A stretch of 64,000 nucleotides of DNA from JALOLG01 sp963776935 (GCA_963776935.1 CAVZOP010000003.1:1-64000); one strand, 5' to 3'; shown: positions 18,046 to 30,600, numbered from the stretch's first letter. Notes: a model not told the origin generated them from the sequence alone. Made by a program: numbers and translations.

Positions 18046-18070
18046 GATGAGCGACGGTAGCCTGAGTACG
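18046..18070. promoter_or_regulatory. Back-to-back TAnnnT boxes between divergent genes
   Basis: TAGCCT at 18058-18063 lies 7 nt before the nfuA ATG. TACCGT on the minus strand (18054-18059) lies 8 nt before the divergent GTG 18045. The two overlap by 2 bp. This spacing puts transcription starts at or near the start codons, i.e. leaderless mRNAs. Confidence 0.55.
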
Positions 18071-18735
18071 ATGAGTCCGCTCGAAGCCCTCACCTCGGGA
18101 GCGTCGTCCGCATCATCCGGCGACGGCCCAGCCCCGAGCGAGCCGATCGTCACGATCACGCCGACGGCGCTCGCCGAACTGGTCAAGCTCGCGCGACGAG
18201 GAGCCCGACGCCGACAAGCTGGGGCTGCGCCTCGCGCTCGCGTCGGCTCCCGGCGAGGACTTCCGGTACGACCTCAGCTTCGACGAGTACCTGACCGCCG
18301 CGTTCACCGACGAGGTCCGCACCCACGACGGCTTGAAGGTGATCGTTCCCGGCGACGATCTCGAGCTGTTGCGGGGCGCGACGCTCGACTACAACGACAA
18401 CCAGGGCCTCGTGATCCGCAACCCCAACCGCCCGGCGGCGCCGACGGTCGAGGGCCTGACGAGCGACGACGCGCTCTCGGCCGAGATCGAAGCGATGATC
18501 ACCGGCGAGGTCAACCCGGCGCTGGCAGCGCACGGTGGGTTCGTCAGCTACGTCGGTCACGACGGCGAGGGCACTGCCTACCTGACGATGGGTGGCGGAT
18601 GCCACGGCTGCTCGATGAGCAAGATGACGATGCTCGACGGTGTCCAGACGATGCTCAGCGAAGCCATCGAAGGCAGTCCAACGCGTCAAGGATCTCACCG
18701 ACCACACCACCGGCGAGAACCCGTTCTACAGCTGA
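18071..18735 (+). CDS. nfuA: NfuA-type Fe-S cluster carrier (two apparent +1 insertions)
   Basis: About 220 aa with an N-terminal degenerate A-type (HesB/IscA-like) domain, residues 25-125, and a C-terminal NifU domain carrying GGGCHGCSMSKMTM, the CxxC that binds a 4Fe-4S cluster for delivery to apoproteins. Extra bases near 18191 (after LVKL) and 18672 (after EAIE) break the frame; the tail recovers as VQRVKDLTDHTTGENPFYS. A key cellular function and intact motifs argue against true inactivation. The TAnnnT box 7 nt upstream implies a leaderless transcript. Confidence 0.88.
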
Positions 18736-18833
18736 GCCCCGTCGTTCGGCCGAAGCCGTTCCACCGCTGCGGTCGGCGCGGATTTGCGTGCAACGCATCG
18801 CGGGCGCGACAACGCCGGAGCCTGATCTGTCGG

Positions 18834-18839
18834 TACGTT
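18834..18839 (+). promoter_or_regulatory. TAnnnT promoter box of the WD40 lipoprotein gene
   Basis: TACGTT ends 7 nt before GTG 18847, the spacing seen at several other genes here. It supports 18847 over the TTG at 18838 as start. Confidence 0.45.
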
Positions 18840-18846
18840 GACGGCC

Positions 18847-20961
18847 GTGCGATCGCCGCGCTCTCGATTCCTGATCGGATCCTGCATCCTGATCATCGCC
18901 GGCTGCTCGTCGTCGTCGAACCCTGACGTGGCCGACGTCGGTGGCACGAATGCTCCCGGCGCCGTCGAGTCGGCCGGCAACGGTGGTCTCGCCGCCGGTG
19001 TGAACGCCAGCCCGCTCGCGCGGTGGGGGAGTGGGCGGGCGACGCTCGCCGGCTACGACCCGGTCGGCAAGCGCACCGCCATCGTGACGACGGTCGAAGT
19101 CGCACTCCACGGTGACGATGGCGTCGTGACCCAGGTCGTCGGTGACCTCGCCGAGCGGGTCGGTTACATGGCGTTGACCGACGACGGGCGGTTCATGGCG
19201 ATCGCCGGCGAGTCGTCGGGCACCGTGACCGTCTGGGATCTCACGACCGGGCAGGCCGTCGGCGTTCCGTTCACGGCCGGCGGTCCGATCGCCGGCATCG
19301 AGTTCATGCCGGACGGCACGGCACTCGTCGTGAGCACCGCGGCGGCGGTCACTCGTGTGCCCCTCGACGGTTCGGCATCGGTCGTGCTCGTCGATGGTTC
19401 GCAAGGATCACTCGGCCGGGCTGCGATCGCGCCCGACGGCTCGTGGATCGTCGTCCCGGTGTCGGCCCCCGAAGTAGTACGGATCGCGTTGTGGCGCCCG
19501 GAGGGACCTTCGTTCATCGACCTCCCGGCCGCCGAAGGCCAAGACGCCCGCGACGTCCTCGTGTCGCCGAGCGGTGCCCATGTCGGTGTGGTCTCGGCCG
19601 ACCTTGCCGATCCGTTCCAGGCCCGCCTCGCGATCTGGGACGTCGCCAGCGGCACGGTCACCGGCACCGTCCAGCTCGTCGACGGCACTCCGGGATCGCG
19701 ATCGGCGTTCGGGGCCGACGATCGCGTGCTCGTCGCCGACGGGACGACGACGACGTTGTGGACCTCGGCCGGGGAGCAGGTACTGGCGCTCGATCTGGCG
19801 CCGGACATCCTGGTGCAGTCGGTGCACGGCATCAGCGACGGACGTTTCATGACGGTGCTCCAGGACGGCACGATCGACGTGTGGGACGGTGACGGCGGTC
19901 GTCAGGCCACACTCGGCGTGTCGGGCACCACCCTGGTCGATGTCGCCGTGGCGTCGGATGGCAACACGGTGACCACCGTCGACTTCGTCGGGTTGGTGCA
20001 GCGATGGGACGTCGCCGCCGCGACACTGTCATCGACCCCTCCCACGCTGATCGTCGATGGCGTCGGCTTGATCAACAGCGTCGCGTTCGCGCCGGACGGG
20101 TCGAGCCTCGCCGTGGCCACGTCGAACGGTCGCGTCGAGACACTCGACGACGATGGCGGCATCATCCGGGCGTTCGCCCAGCCGAGCGGCAACGTCGACT
20201 CGGTCGCGTTCTCGCCGGACTCGACCGTGGTGGCCAGCGCGTTGGGCGAGCAGCTCGGGCCGGAGTCGTTCGACGACAAAGTGACGATTTTCGATGCCAC
20301 CTCGGGTCGTGTGTCGGGACAGTTCGGCGGCGAGGCCGAACAGGTCTCGGGCTGCGCGTTCTTCCGCAACGAGGTTCGGTTCTCGCCGAAGGGCGACGTG
20401 CTGGCCGCCAACTCGCACGACTTCACGGTGTCGCTCTACGACGCGTCCAACGGGGAGATCCTGCACACGTTTCCTCCTCACGGGAGCACCGTGACCGACC
20501 TCGCCTTCTCGCCGAACGGTGACCTGCTGGCGACCACGTCCGACGACTCGACGTTGCGGATCTGGTCCATCGCCGATCGCCAGATGGTGAACGAGTACAC
20601 GACGGCGCCAGGTGGGTACTGGTCGTTGGTGTTCGGCGCCGATGGTCGCACGCTCGTGGTCAGTGACCTCGTCGGGACCGTCAGCGTGCTCGACATCGAC
20701 ACCGGGTCGGTCGTGCGTACGTTCGCCGGCCAGAAGAACCGTCTCGCCGAGCTGGCGATCTCCCCCGACGGCTCGCTCGTGGCGTCGGGCGCCGACGACA
20801 ACACCGTCGAGTTGTGGTCGACCGCGACCGGCGAGCTCCTCGCCCAACTTCCCGGTCACACATCCCCCGTGCGGACCGTGGCGTTCTCCGCCGACGGCGC
20901 AATGCTCGCGTCCGGCTCGAGCGACGCCACCGTGCGCCTGTGGTCGTTGCAGGCGGCCTGA
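18847..20961 (+). CDS. WD40-repeat lipoprotein
   Basis: A 704-aa exported protein. MRSPRSRFLIGSCILIIAGC is a lipoprotein signal ending in the lipobox Cys near residue 20, followed by a Ser/Ala/Gly linker. The rest consists of about a dozen WD40-like blades with recurring F(S/A)PDG(S/T) turns and V(T/R)(V/L)W(D/S) ends, strongest in the last third (FSPNGDLLATTSDDSTLRIW, ISPDGSLVASGADDNTVELW). It probably folds as two propellers and acts as an extracellular scaffold. There is no enzymatic motif. Confidence 0.88.
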   Translation: MRSPRSRFLIGSCILIIAGCSSSSNPDVADVGGTNAPGAVESAGNGGLAAGVNASPLARWGSGRATLAGYDPVGKRTAIVTTVEVALHGDDGVVTQVVGDLAERVGYMALTDDGRFMAIAGESSGTVTVWDLTTGQAVGVPFTAGGPIAGIEFMPDGTALVVSTAAAVTRVPLDGSASVVLVDGSQGSLGRAAIAPDGSWIVVPVSAPEVVRIALWRPEGPSFIDLPAAEGQDARDVLVSPSGAHVGVVSADLADPFQARLAIWDVASGTVTGTVQLVDGTPGSRSAFGADDRVLVADGTTTTLWTSAGEQVLALDLAPDILVQSVHGISDGRFMTVLQDGTIDVWDGDGGRQATLGVSGTTLVDVAVASDGNTVTTVDFVGLVQRWDVAAATLSSTPPTLIVDGVGLINSVAFAPDGSSLAVATSNGRVETLDDDGGIIRAFAQPSGNVDSVAFSPDSTVVASALGEQLGPESFDDKVTIFDATSGRVSGQFGGEAEQVSGCAFFRNEVRFSPKGDVLAANSHDFTVSLYDASNGEILHTFPPHGSTVTDLAFSPNGDLLATTSDDSTLRIWSIADRQMVNEYTTAPGGYWSLVFGADGRTLVVSDLVGTVSVLDIDTGSVVRTFAGQKNRLAELAISPDGSLVASGADDNTVELWSTATGELLAQLPGHTSPVRTVAFSADGAMLASGSSDATVRLWSLQAA

Positions 20962-20976
20962 GACGCGACTGATCGC

Positions 20977-21541
20977 TCAGAGCGCCGTGAGCAGCATCAC
21001 GACGCCGAAGATCGCGAACATCGCCGCCGACGCGTACCGCAACACCTCGGGACGCAGTCGCTTTCCGATCGCGATCCCGGCGACGGCGCCGATCATCCCA
21101 GCTGCGACCTCACCACCCGTGGCGCCGAGCCACGTGGCGACGGGATGGCCACGCGCCGCCAGCGTGGCCGTCGCCAGCTGCGTCTTGTCGCCGAACTCGG
21201 CCAGCGCGATCGTGATCGCGATCGACGCGATCACCGACGAGCGTGCGAATGATTCGTGTCGACTCGTCGGCGGGCGGCTGGCGGAGGGCCAAGACCGCGA
21301 ACACGAGAAACACGATCCCGCCGCCGATCGCCAGCGCCCGGTCGGGCAACGCCGCACCGAGCAGGCCGCCGACGAGGGCAGCGACCGCCCCCGCGGCCGC
21401 GAAGCCGAGCGCGAGGCCGACAAGTACCACGCGGAGCGGATTGCGGGCGCCGAAGTTGAGGGCCAACAGCTGGGTCTTGTCGCCCAGCTCGGCCACGAAC
21501 ACGATGCCGAACGCGACGAGGACCGCGCCGAGGAACTCCAC
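20977..21541 (-). CDS. GDT1/TMEM165 (UPF0016) family Mn2+/Ca2+ transporter (frameshifted)
   Basis: A membrane protein of about 187 aa with two homologous halves, each holding the family signature: FVAELGDKTQLLAL in the first and ALAEFGDKTQLATATLAA in the second. These bind the transported divalent cation; bacterial members (MntX-like) export Mn2+. One extra base near 21242 separates the halves. GTG 21541 (MEFLGAVLVAFG) is the likely start. The gene is convergent with the WD40 gene. A structured GC-rich leader lies upstream. Confidence 0.85.
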
Positions 21542-21882
21542 GGTGACGCATCCTCGCAGCGGAACCGGGGCTCGCGCCGGTTCCCCGCCGCATCGCGCGG
21601 GACGTGACGCGCCGCCCGGGCCCCCTACCAGGACCCGGGCGGAAGCGCTCACTGACCGCCCGCTGGACGGCTCCGATTTCGCCATCCGACGGTTTCGGGA
21701 CGGTGGCAGCGCGATAACGTGCGGCATGAACATCGAGCGCGAGCCGTTTGTCCCGTCTGTGCGAACCACTGCTAGCGTTCCCGCCGCTTGCGCTGCGGAC
21801 GCGTCGAGCATGGGCCGCGAGTCGCGGCAAGCCGAGGGACCAGTGGCCAAACGTCGTCGCGGTCCCCTAACCAGGAGGACAA
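21542..21882. other. Intergenic region with two GC hairpins and a putative hppA promoter
   Basis: A 341-bp gap between the divergent GDT1-family gene and hppA. On the GDT1 side there are two strong inverted repeats: ggaaccggggctcgcgccggttcc at about 21559-21583 with ggaaccgg/ccggttcc arms, and cccggg...cccggg arms at about 21616-21640. On the hppA side, TTGTCC (21748-21753) and TAGCGT (21773-21778), 19 bp apart, could be a promoter. AGGAGG at 21873-21878 is the hppA ribosome site. No coding frame here looks real. Confidence 0.4.
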
Positions 21883-24225
<2,343 letters not shown>

Positions 24226-24229
<4 letters not shown>

Positions 24230-24897
24230 TCTCGTTCGGTCTCTCGCCGGATTCTCTGCTGGAGACCTTCGGCACGATCGGACTGTTCGCGATCGTGTTC
24301 ATCGAGTCGGGGCTGCTCGTCGGGTTCTTCCTGCCGGGCGACTCACTCCTGTTCACCGCCGGTCTGCTCGCCTCCCAAGGTGAGCTGAACATCGTTGTGA
24401 TCGTCGTCGGGTGCATGATCGCGGCGATCATGGGGGACCAAGTCGGTTACTCGATCGGCCGCACCGCGGGGCCGCGGCTCCTCGCCCGCGAGCGGTGGTT
24501 CACGCAGCGGCGGCACGTGCTGCGAGCCGAGCGCTTCTTCACGCGCCGAGGTGGGCAGGCGGTCCTGATCGCCCGGTTCGTGCCGATCGTGCGGACGTTC
24601 GTTCCCGTGATGGCCGGCATCGTCCGCATGCCGTATCGCAAGTTCCTCGCCTGGAACATCGCCGGGGGCGTTCTGTGGGGCGGCGGCGTCACGCTCGCCG
24701 GCTACATCCTCGGCGAGACGGTTCCGTCCATCGACCGCTACCTGCTGCCGATCATCGGCTTCATCGTCCTGGTGTCGATCTACCCGGTGATCCACGAGTT
24801 GCGTCGCGTCGACGACGAACCCGACGAGGACCCGCCGGCCGACGAGCTCGACGATCCCGTCGACGAACGACCCAACGGCACCCCCCGAACCGCGTAG
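24226..24897 (+). CDS. DedA-family (VTT domain) membrane protein
   Basis: A 223-aa protein with the DedA signatures ESGLLVGFFLPGDSLLFTAG, FFTRRGGQAVLIARFVPIVRTFVPVMAG (re-entrant loop with conserved Arg) and WNIAGGVLWGGGVTLAGY. DedA proteins act in lipid-carrier recycling and proton-motive-force homeostasis. The acidic tail (residues 193-223) is cytoplasmic and unusual in its Asp/Glu/Pro content. The GTG start overlaps the hppA stop (GTGA), so it is cotranscribed with the proton pump, a plausible functional pairing. Confidence 0.88.
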
Positions 24898-24903
24898 CGG
24901 CGT

Positions 24904-26097
24904 TCAATCGGGCTCAGACAGCGCGGCGGTCAGGTCGGCGATGAGGTCGTCGGCGTCCTCGAGACCGACGGACATCCGCACCAGCCCCGCCGTGACCCCG
25001 GTCGCGGCCTGCTCGTCGGCGGTGAGGCTCACGTGGGTCGACGTCGCCGGGTGACACAGCAGCGTCTCGGGGCCACCGAGTGATGCTGCGACCCGGCACA
25101 GGCCGATCCGGTCGAGCAACGATCGGGAGGCGGCTTCGCCACCGGCGAGCTCGAACGCCAGCACGGTGCCGGGTTGGCGCATCTGGCGCTTGGCGAGGTC
25201 GTGCTGCGGATGCGTGATCAGCCCGGGGTAGTGCACGGCCCCGACCGATGGGTGCTCGGTGAGCCACTCGGCGATGCGCTGCGCCGACGCCGTCTGGTGG
25301 GCCGTGCGCACCGCCAGCGTGCGCACTCCGCGCAGCGCGTTGAGCGCGTCGAACGGCGACGGCGTCGCGCCATGCAGCACCGCGTACGACCAGATCGCGT
25401 CGAGCAGCTCCTGCTCGCCGGCGATCACTCCGATCGTCGCGTCGTTGTGGCCGGCGATCCCTTTCGTCGCCGAGTGGACCACCAGGTCGATGCCATGGGC
25501 GAGCGGCTGTTGGCCGATCGGCGTGGCGAACGTCGAGTCGACCACCGTCAGCGGGCCCCTGATCGCCGCCAGCTCATCGAGATCGACCAGCTCGAGGCGC
25601 GGGTTCGACGGCGTCTCCGCCAGCACGAGCATCGTCCGACCCGGCTGCACCGCCGCTGCGAACGCGCCGGGACTCACACCGTCGACGAGCGTGACATCGA
25701 TGCCGAGCCGTGCGCACGGACCTTGCAGGAACGCGATCGTGCCGGCGTAAAGCTGGCGTTGGGCGACGATGTGGTCGCCACTGGAGCAGATCGCCAACAC
25801 CGTCGATGCCAGCGCCCCCATGCCCGACGCGAACGCCAACGCATCCTCGGCGCCCTCGAGCTCGGCGATCGCTTCCTCGAACGACCGCACGGTCGGGTTC
25901 GAGTACCGGCTGTAGAACTCACTACCGCGCATCGCGGTGGCCCGCGCGTGCGCATCGTCGAGGCCGCTCGACTCCCACACGCTCGATGCCCACAGCGCGG
26001 GAGCCAGCGCGGATCCGCTGGCACGCCGGCCGGCCTGGATCGCTCTGCTGCCGGGGCGCAGCGAGTCGGCGTCCGATCCCTGGAACGGCGTGCTCAC
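24904..26097 (-). CDS. Cys/Met-metabolism PLP-dependent enzyme (cystathionine gamma-synthase/lyase-like)
   Basis: A 397-aa aminotransferase-fold enzyme. YSRYSNPTVRSFEEAIAELEG and ALAFASGMGAL are substrate and PLP-phosphate loops, and VVHSATKGIAGHNDATIG holds the PLP lysine (SATK). The family includes MetB, MetC, MGL and O-acetylhomoserine sulfhydrylase; sequence alone does not separate them. GTG 26097 (MSTPFQGSD) is chosen because a minus-strand TACCGT box (26105-26110) ends 7 nt upstream. It is convergent with dedA, with 6 bp between the genes. Confidence 0.88.
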   Translation of the reverse strand: MSTPFQGSDADSLRPGSRAIQAGRRASGSALAPALWASSVWESSGLDDAHARATAMRGSEFYSRYSNPTVRSFEEAIAELEGAEDALAFASGMGALASTVLAICSSGDHIVAQRQLYAGTIAFLQGPCARLGIDVTLVDGVSPGAFAAAVQPGRTMLVLAETPSNPRLELVDLDELAAIRGPLTVVDSTFATPIGQQPLAHGIDLVVHSATKGIAGHNDATIGVIAGEQELLDAIWSYAVLHGATPSPFDALNALRGVRTLAVRTAHQTASAQRIAEWLTEHPSVGAVHYPGLITHPQHDLAKRQMRQPGTVLAFELAGGEAASRSLLDRIGLCRVAASLGGPETLLCHPATSTHVSLTADEQAATGVTAGLVRMSVGLEDADDLIADLTAALSEPD

Positions 26098-26115
26098 ACG
26101 TGACACGGTAACCGG

Positions 26116-26508
26116 ATGCCGCTCGGACGACTGCAAGAGGTTGTGATCGATTGTGCCGATCCACTGCGGCTGGCGACGTTCTGGCAGCGAGTGCTCGGCG
26201 GCGAGATCCGCGTCGAGAGCGACGAGTGGGTGCTCGTGGCGACGCCCGACGACGGCGCGTCGGTGAGCTTCCAGCGAGTGCTCGAACCGAAGGCCGGCAA
26301 GAACCGGGTGCACCTCGACATCAGAGTTGACATCAGTCGTGATGACGGTGTCGACGGTCTGGCGCTGGCGATCGAGCGCGCCGCCGAGCTCGGAGCCAGC
26401 CGTTCCGGACCGACGAGACTCGACGCGCTCGGTGGTTTCCAGGTGATGCTCGATCCCGAAGGAAACGAGTTCTGCCTGGTCGCCGGCGACACACCGACCG
26501 CCGTTTGA
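26116..26508 (+). CDS. VOC-superfamily (glyoxalase-like) protein
   Basis: A 130-aa single-domain vicinal-oxygen-chelate fold. LQEVVIDCADPLRLATFWQRVLGG opens the fold, HLDIRVD is the metal-side strand, and FQVMLDPEGNEFCLV is the terminal signature. This is the glyoxalase-like (PF18029) type, often annotated as bleomycin-resistance-like; the substrate is unknown. It is divergent from the PLP enzyme with an 18-bp gap. Confidence 0.83.
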   Translation: MPLGRLQEVVIDCADPLRLATFWQRVLGGEIRVESDEWVLVATPDDGASVSFQRVLEPKAGKNRVHLDIRVDISRDDGVDGLALAIERAAELGASRSGPTRLDALGGFQVMLDPEGNEFCLVAGDTPTAV

Positions 26509-26510
26509 CG

Positions 26511-27305
26511 TCAGGCCGTCAGGAGGGCGATGACCTGGTCGTGGAGCACGCCGTTGGTCGAGATCGCGGTGTCGTGCTCGTGGGTCGCCTCACCGTGGCG
26601 ATCGGTGAACACCCCACCCGCCTCCTCGACGATCACGCGGACCGCCGCCACGTCGTAGATCGCGATGCCGACCGCATCGATCGCCACGTCGACGGCGCCC
26701 TCGGCGACGAGCATGTGCTGCCAGAAGTCACCGAAGCCACGGGCTCGCCGGCAGCGCTGCTGCAACTCGACGAGCCGGCCCGTCAGACCGAGCTGGTCCC
26801 AGCCGTCGTTGAACGTCACGCAGACCTGGGCGTCGGCGAAGTCGGCGACGTCGGACACGTGGCAGCGCCGCCCGTCGGCAAACGCCCCGAGATCGCGAGC
26901 GCCCCACCATCGCCGGCCGAGCGCGGGCGCCGACGCCACACCCACCACGACGCCGAGCTGCCGGTGGGTGAGGGCGATCAACGTCGCCCACACCGGGATG
27001 CCGCGGACGAAGCCGGACGTCCCGTCGATCGGATCGACGATCCAGCGCCATGGCGACTCGGCGTCGCCGCGCAAACCGTGCTCTTCGCCGAACAGGCCGT
27101 GGGATGGCCGGGCGGCCGCCAGCCGTTCGCCGATCATCGTCTCGGCGCCCCGGTCGGCCTCCGTGACCTCGGTCTGGTTCGCCTTCCAGTCGAGCACGAA
27201 CGAACGTGCCTCGTACACCGGTCGCGTGAACGCGTCGCACTCGTCGGCGAGCTCCAGTGCGAGCGTCAGCTCCGACTCGAGATCGTCCGCCGGATCACTC
27301 GCCAC
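26511..27305 (-). CDS. Inositol-monophosphatase-family phosphatase (histidinol-phosphatase-like)
   Basis: A 264-aa Mg2+/Li+-type phosphatase. TEADRGAE is the first metal motif, GEEHG the second, WIVDPIDGTSGFVRGIPVWA the third, and IYDVAAVRVIVEEAGG the C-terminal signature with its Asp. HisN-type histidinol phosphatases have the same FVRG text, so a role in histidine synthesis is possible but unproven. The GTG start has a TAGATT box on the minus strand (27312-27317) 6 nt upstream, suggesting a leaderless transcript. It is convergent with the VOC gene. Confidence 0.87.
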   Translation of the reverse strand: MASDPADDLESELTLALELADECDAFTRPVYEARSFVLDWKANQTEVTEADRGAETMIGERLAAARPSHGLFGEEHGLRGDAESPWRWIVDPIDGTSGFVRGIPVWATLIALTHRQLGVVVGVASAPALGRRWWGARDLGAFADGRRCHVSDVADFADAQVCVTFNDGWDQLGLTGRLVELQQRCRRARGFGDFWQHMLVAEGAVDVAIDAVGIAIYDVAAVRVIVEEAGGVFTDRHGEATHEHDTAISTNGVLHDQVIALLTA

Positions 27306-27325
27306 ACGGCGAATCTATGCTCAAC

Positions 27326-27369
27326 GGGCTTCGCCCTCCGAGCTCGTCGCCTCCGCTGCGCTTCGGCGA
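27326..27369. repeat. Pair of small GC hairpins
   Basis: gggcttcgccc at 27326-27336 is a perfect 4-bp stem with a TTC loop. Tcgcctccgctgcgcttcggcga-type text at 27347-27369 forms a second, with tcgcc/ggcga ends. It lies between the 64-aa gene and the phosphatase gene, both on the minus strand, and could be a weak terminator or a dispersed repeat. Confidence 0.4.
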
Positions 27370-27393
27370 CACACGGACCTCACGTCCGCAAGA

Positions 27394-27588
27394 TCAGACG
27401 TCGCTGACTTCGCCCTGGTGTTGGTCACCGGGTGGCGACTGCAGCAGCTCGATGAGCTCGTAACTCGAACCGAACGGATGTTCGGAGCCGTCCATGACCC
27501 GGCTGAGGACGCCATGCACCTCACCACGCTCCATGCCGTTGCCCGCCAGGTTCCCGCCACGAACCAGCCGGATCACGAACGTCTCCAT
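27394..27588 (-). CDS. Small conserved-type hypothetical protein
   Basis: A 64-aa protein beginning METFVIRLVRGGNLAGN and containing EVHGVLSRVMDG-SEHPFGSSYELIELLQ, a beta-strand/helix layout seen in short actinobacterial proteins of unknown function that start METFxVR and contain an (F/Y)xSxxELxxLL helix. Codon use resembles that of real genes. It lies between the BTAD regulator end and the phosphatase, all on the minus strand. No function can be assigned. Confidence 0.55.
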   Translation of the reverse strand: METFVIRLVRGGNLAGNGMERGEVHGVLSRVMDGSEHPFGSSYELIELLQSPPGDQHQGEVSDV

Positions 27589-27638
27589 ACGCTGATCCTG
27601 ATCCCCGGGTTTCGAGCCTCGTTCGGGTGGGCTTCAGG

Positions 27639-30600
27639 TCAGGCTCGACGCTCACCCTGCGGTTCCCGCCGCCGCTCGACCCCAGCGTCGCCGATCGTCG
27701 CCGCGAACGAACGCGGTTCGAGCTCGAGCTCGCGCATCCGGTCGACGTAGTGCTGGAACCGCCGGCGCGCCTCGCCGTGGCGCCCGGTGCGCGACAGCAG
27801 GGCGACGAGACGCACGTGTGACGTCTCGTCGTACGGCTCGTGCTCGAGCAGGCGCAGCAACAGCCGGATCGCAGCGTCCGGATCATCGCCGGCGACGCGA
27901 CGGTCGGCGAGTGCGGCCGCCACCGCGAGATACGCAGCGCGCGCCTCCTCCCTGAGCGCGACGTGCCAGTCGACGTACGGATCGTCCTCGAGCACGTCAC
28001 CGGTGTACATCGCCTCTGCCGCAGCGAGCATGCCGGTGGCCGCGTCACCGTCACCGCGCCGATGCTCCACGAGCGCCGCATCTGCCGCGACGAGAAAGCG
28101 GTCGGCATCGAGCTCGACGTGCTCGATGTCGACACGCAGCGAATCGCCGTCGGCCTTCACGAAGTACTCGGCATCGAATGCCTTGCCGGGATCGAGCACC
28201 GAGCGAACCGTCGCCACGGCGACCGAGAGGCGGTTGGCGAGCTTCGGATCGTCGTCGTCGGGCCACAGCCGTTCCATCGCCTGCTCGCGCGCCAGCGGTC
28301 GGCCGCGCCGGGTGAGCAGCATCTTGAACAGGTCGCGTGCCTTACGTGACTGCCACGCGGTGTTCGGCACCACGTCGCCGTCGCGTGTGACCGCGAACGC
28401 ACCCAGCACGATCGCTCGCAGCGGTGGCTCGTCGTGGTGTTCGATGGCCCGCAGCAGTTGGTCGGCGCGGCTCGACAGCGCCCGGGCTCCGACGCGGTGG
28501 GCGATCTCGGTGACGGCACGCAGGCGTCCGGCGGCGACGCCCGTGTGGTCGAGCGCGGCGAGATGGACCTCCATCCGGGCGACATCGACCGGGCAGCCCA
28601 ACTCGTCGTACAACGCCCGCGCCTCGAGGAGCCGCGACCGGCGCGTGACGTCGGCCGAATCGGCGAGCGCCTCGACCTCGATCGCTCCGGCGAGCGCCCA
28701 GCGGTCGCCGCGCGTCCGCGCGTGCTCGGCGGCGCGGCCAGCAGCGTCGCGCGCGTCGTCGGGCATGCCGCGGGCGAGTGCCAGCTTGCCGACGACCACC
28801 CACGCTTCGGCGACGTTGAGTGATCCCGATGCATCGATCGCCGCCGCCTGCGCCGCTTCGCACGCCTGTTCGGGCTCACGATCGCCGAGCGCCAACGCCA
28901 GCAACATGCGGGCGACGATCGTGACCTGACGATCGCCGGTCGGGCCGGACGTCGCCAGTGCGCGCTCGCACGCGCTCCGCGCCTGCTCGACGTCGCCGCG
29001 AACGAGGAAGAGCCGCGCGAGCACCGTCGTGGGGTAGGCGACGAGGCGTGAGCCCTGTCGCTGGAGCAGGTCGATCGCCAGCCCGAGGTCGGTCCGCGCT
29101 TCGTCGAGACGCCCGATGCGGGTCTTCACCTCACCGCGATTCGAAAGTGCGAGGGCGAGCACTGCTCCGTAGCCGCCGAGATCGGCGTGGCGCACGGCGA
29201 TGTCGAGCTCGGCCAGGGCGGCGCGGTAGTCGCCCTCCTCGAGGAGCCGAGATCCACGGTTCGAGCGGATGCGGGCCACTTGCAGTGCATCGCCCGCGCG
29301 CTCGGCGTGCTGCAGTGCCCTGACGTAGTTCCAGTCGTTGGCGATGCGATCGCCGTCGGCAGCGGCGACCATCGCGGCGAGTGTGTAGGCCGACGCCAGT
29401 GCTCGATCGTCGTTCGATCGGGCGGCCGATGTCAGGGCGACCTCGGCCAGCCGACGGGCGGTCAGCAGATCTCCGGTCAGCCAGGCCGCGGCGCCGCGGA
29501 AGGCGGCGAGCAGCGCCGGATCGGATCGATCGTCACCCGGTCCGGCGACGCCCCGGTCGTACACCTCGATCGCCGAGGGGATGTCGCCGCGCAGGTGCAA
29601 CATCAGGCCGTGGCGCCACGCGTCGCCCGCACTGCTCGACCCGCTCGAGGCCGCCTCCTGGTAGTGCCGGATGGCGGCGTCCCACTCGCCGAGTGCCTGG
29701 GCGGCGCGGCCGGCGAGGCTGGCGCGTCGTGTCGCCTCGTCAGCGGGAAGGCGGCGGATGCCATCGAGCACGAGGCTCGGCGCGCCGTCGTCCACGACGG
29801 CGGGGCCGATGTCGTCGAGCACCGCGGCGACGAGCTCGTCGCTGCCATGATCGACCGCGATCCGCAGGCTGCGGGTCGGGTCGCCGAGCGCCAATGCTGA
29901 CCGTGCGCCGAACTCGGCGACCGTTCGACGGCGGTCGGAGTCCGCTTGCAGTAGGCCGGACACGGCGCGGGAGACGTGCACGCTGTCGACTTCGCCGACG
30001 CGCTGGTCGAGGAGGTGGTCGGCGACCAGCTCGGCGATCAGCGCGCTGCTCACCTCATGGCCCAACGCCTCCAACTCGGCGCGGGTGGTGTCGCCGAGGA
30101 CGAGCGCATCGTCGAGGATCCGTCGCGCGGCGGGATCGAGGGTGGCGACGAGGGCAGCGGCGACGTGATCGAGCCGCGCGTCGGCCGCGTCGATCGGTGC
30201 GTCGAGCAGTGCGTCGAGCGCCGCTGCGCCGCCGCGCCGCGCCGCAGCTGCCGTCATCACGAGCGTCGCCGGGTGACCGTTGGCGAACGTCACGATCTCC
30301 TCGGTGCGCGATCCGGCGTCGGGCCATCGGACGCCGGCGACGATGGCGGCGGTCGGGCGGTCGAGTCGCAGCGATTCGCCGTCGACTTCGATGACGGCAT
30401 CAGTGTGGCGGAGGCGCGCGATCGAGAACGGAACCGATGTACGCGTGGCGAGCACGATCCCCAGCAGTGGCGGGGCGCCACGTACGAGCGACTCGATCAT
30501 CCGGATCGGTCCCATCGCGCCGTCGATGCGCTCGAGGTCGTCGATGACGATCGTCAAGGGCTGGCGCAGGCTCTCGGCCAGGGCATCGGCGATCAGCGCG

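Noticed and set aside
21542..21660. yybP-ykoY manganese riboswitch upstream of the GDT1-family gene
   Set aside because: The conserved loop sequences of the aptamer could not be found on the minus strand; only two generic GC hairpins are present.
29381..30394. Long Arg-rich plus-strand frame (337 codons)
   Set aside because: It is antisense to the BTAD regulator; its composition (Arg, Gly, Ala, Pro runs) is that of shadow frames in GC-rich DNA.
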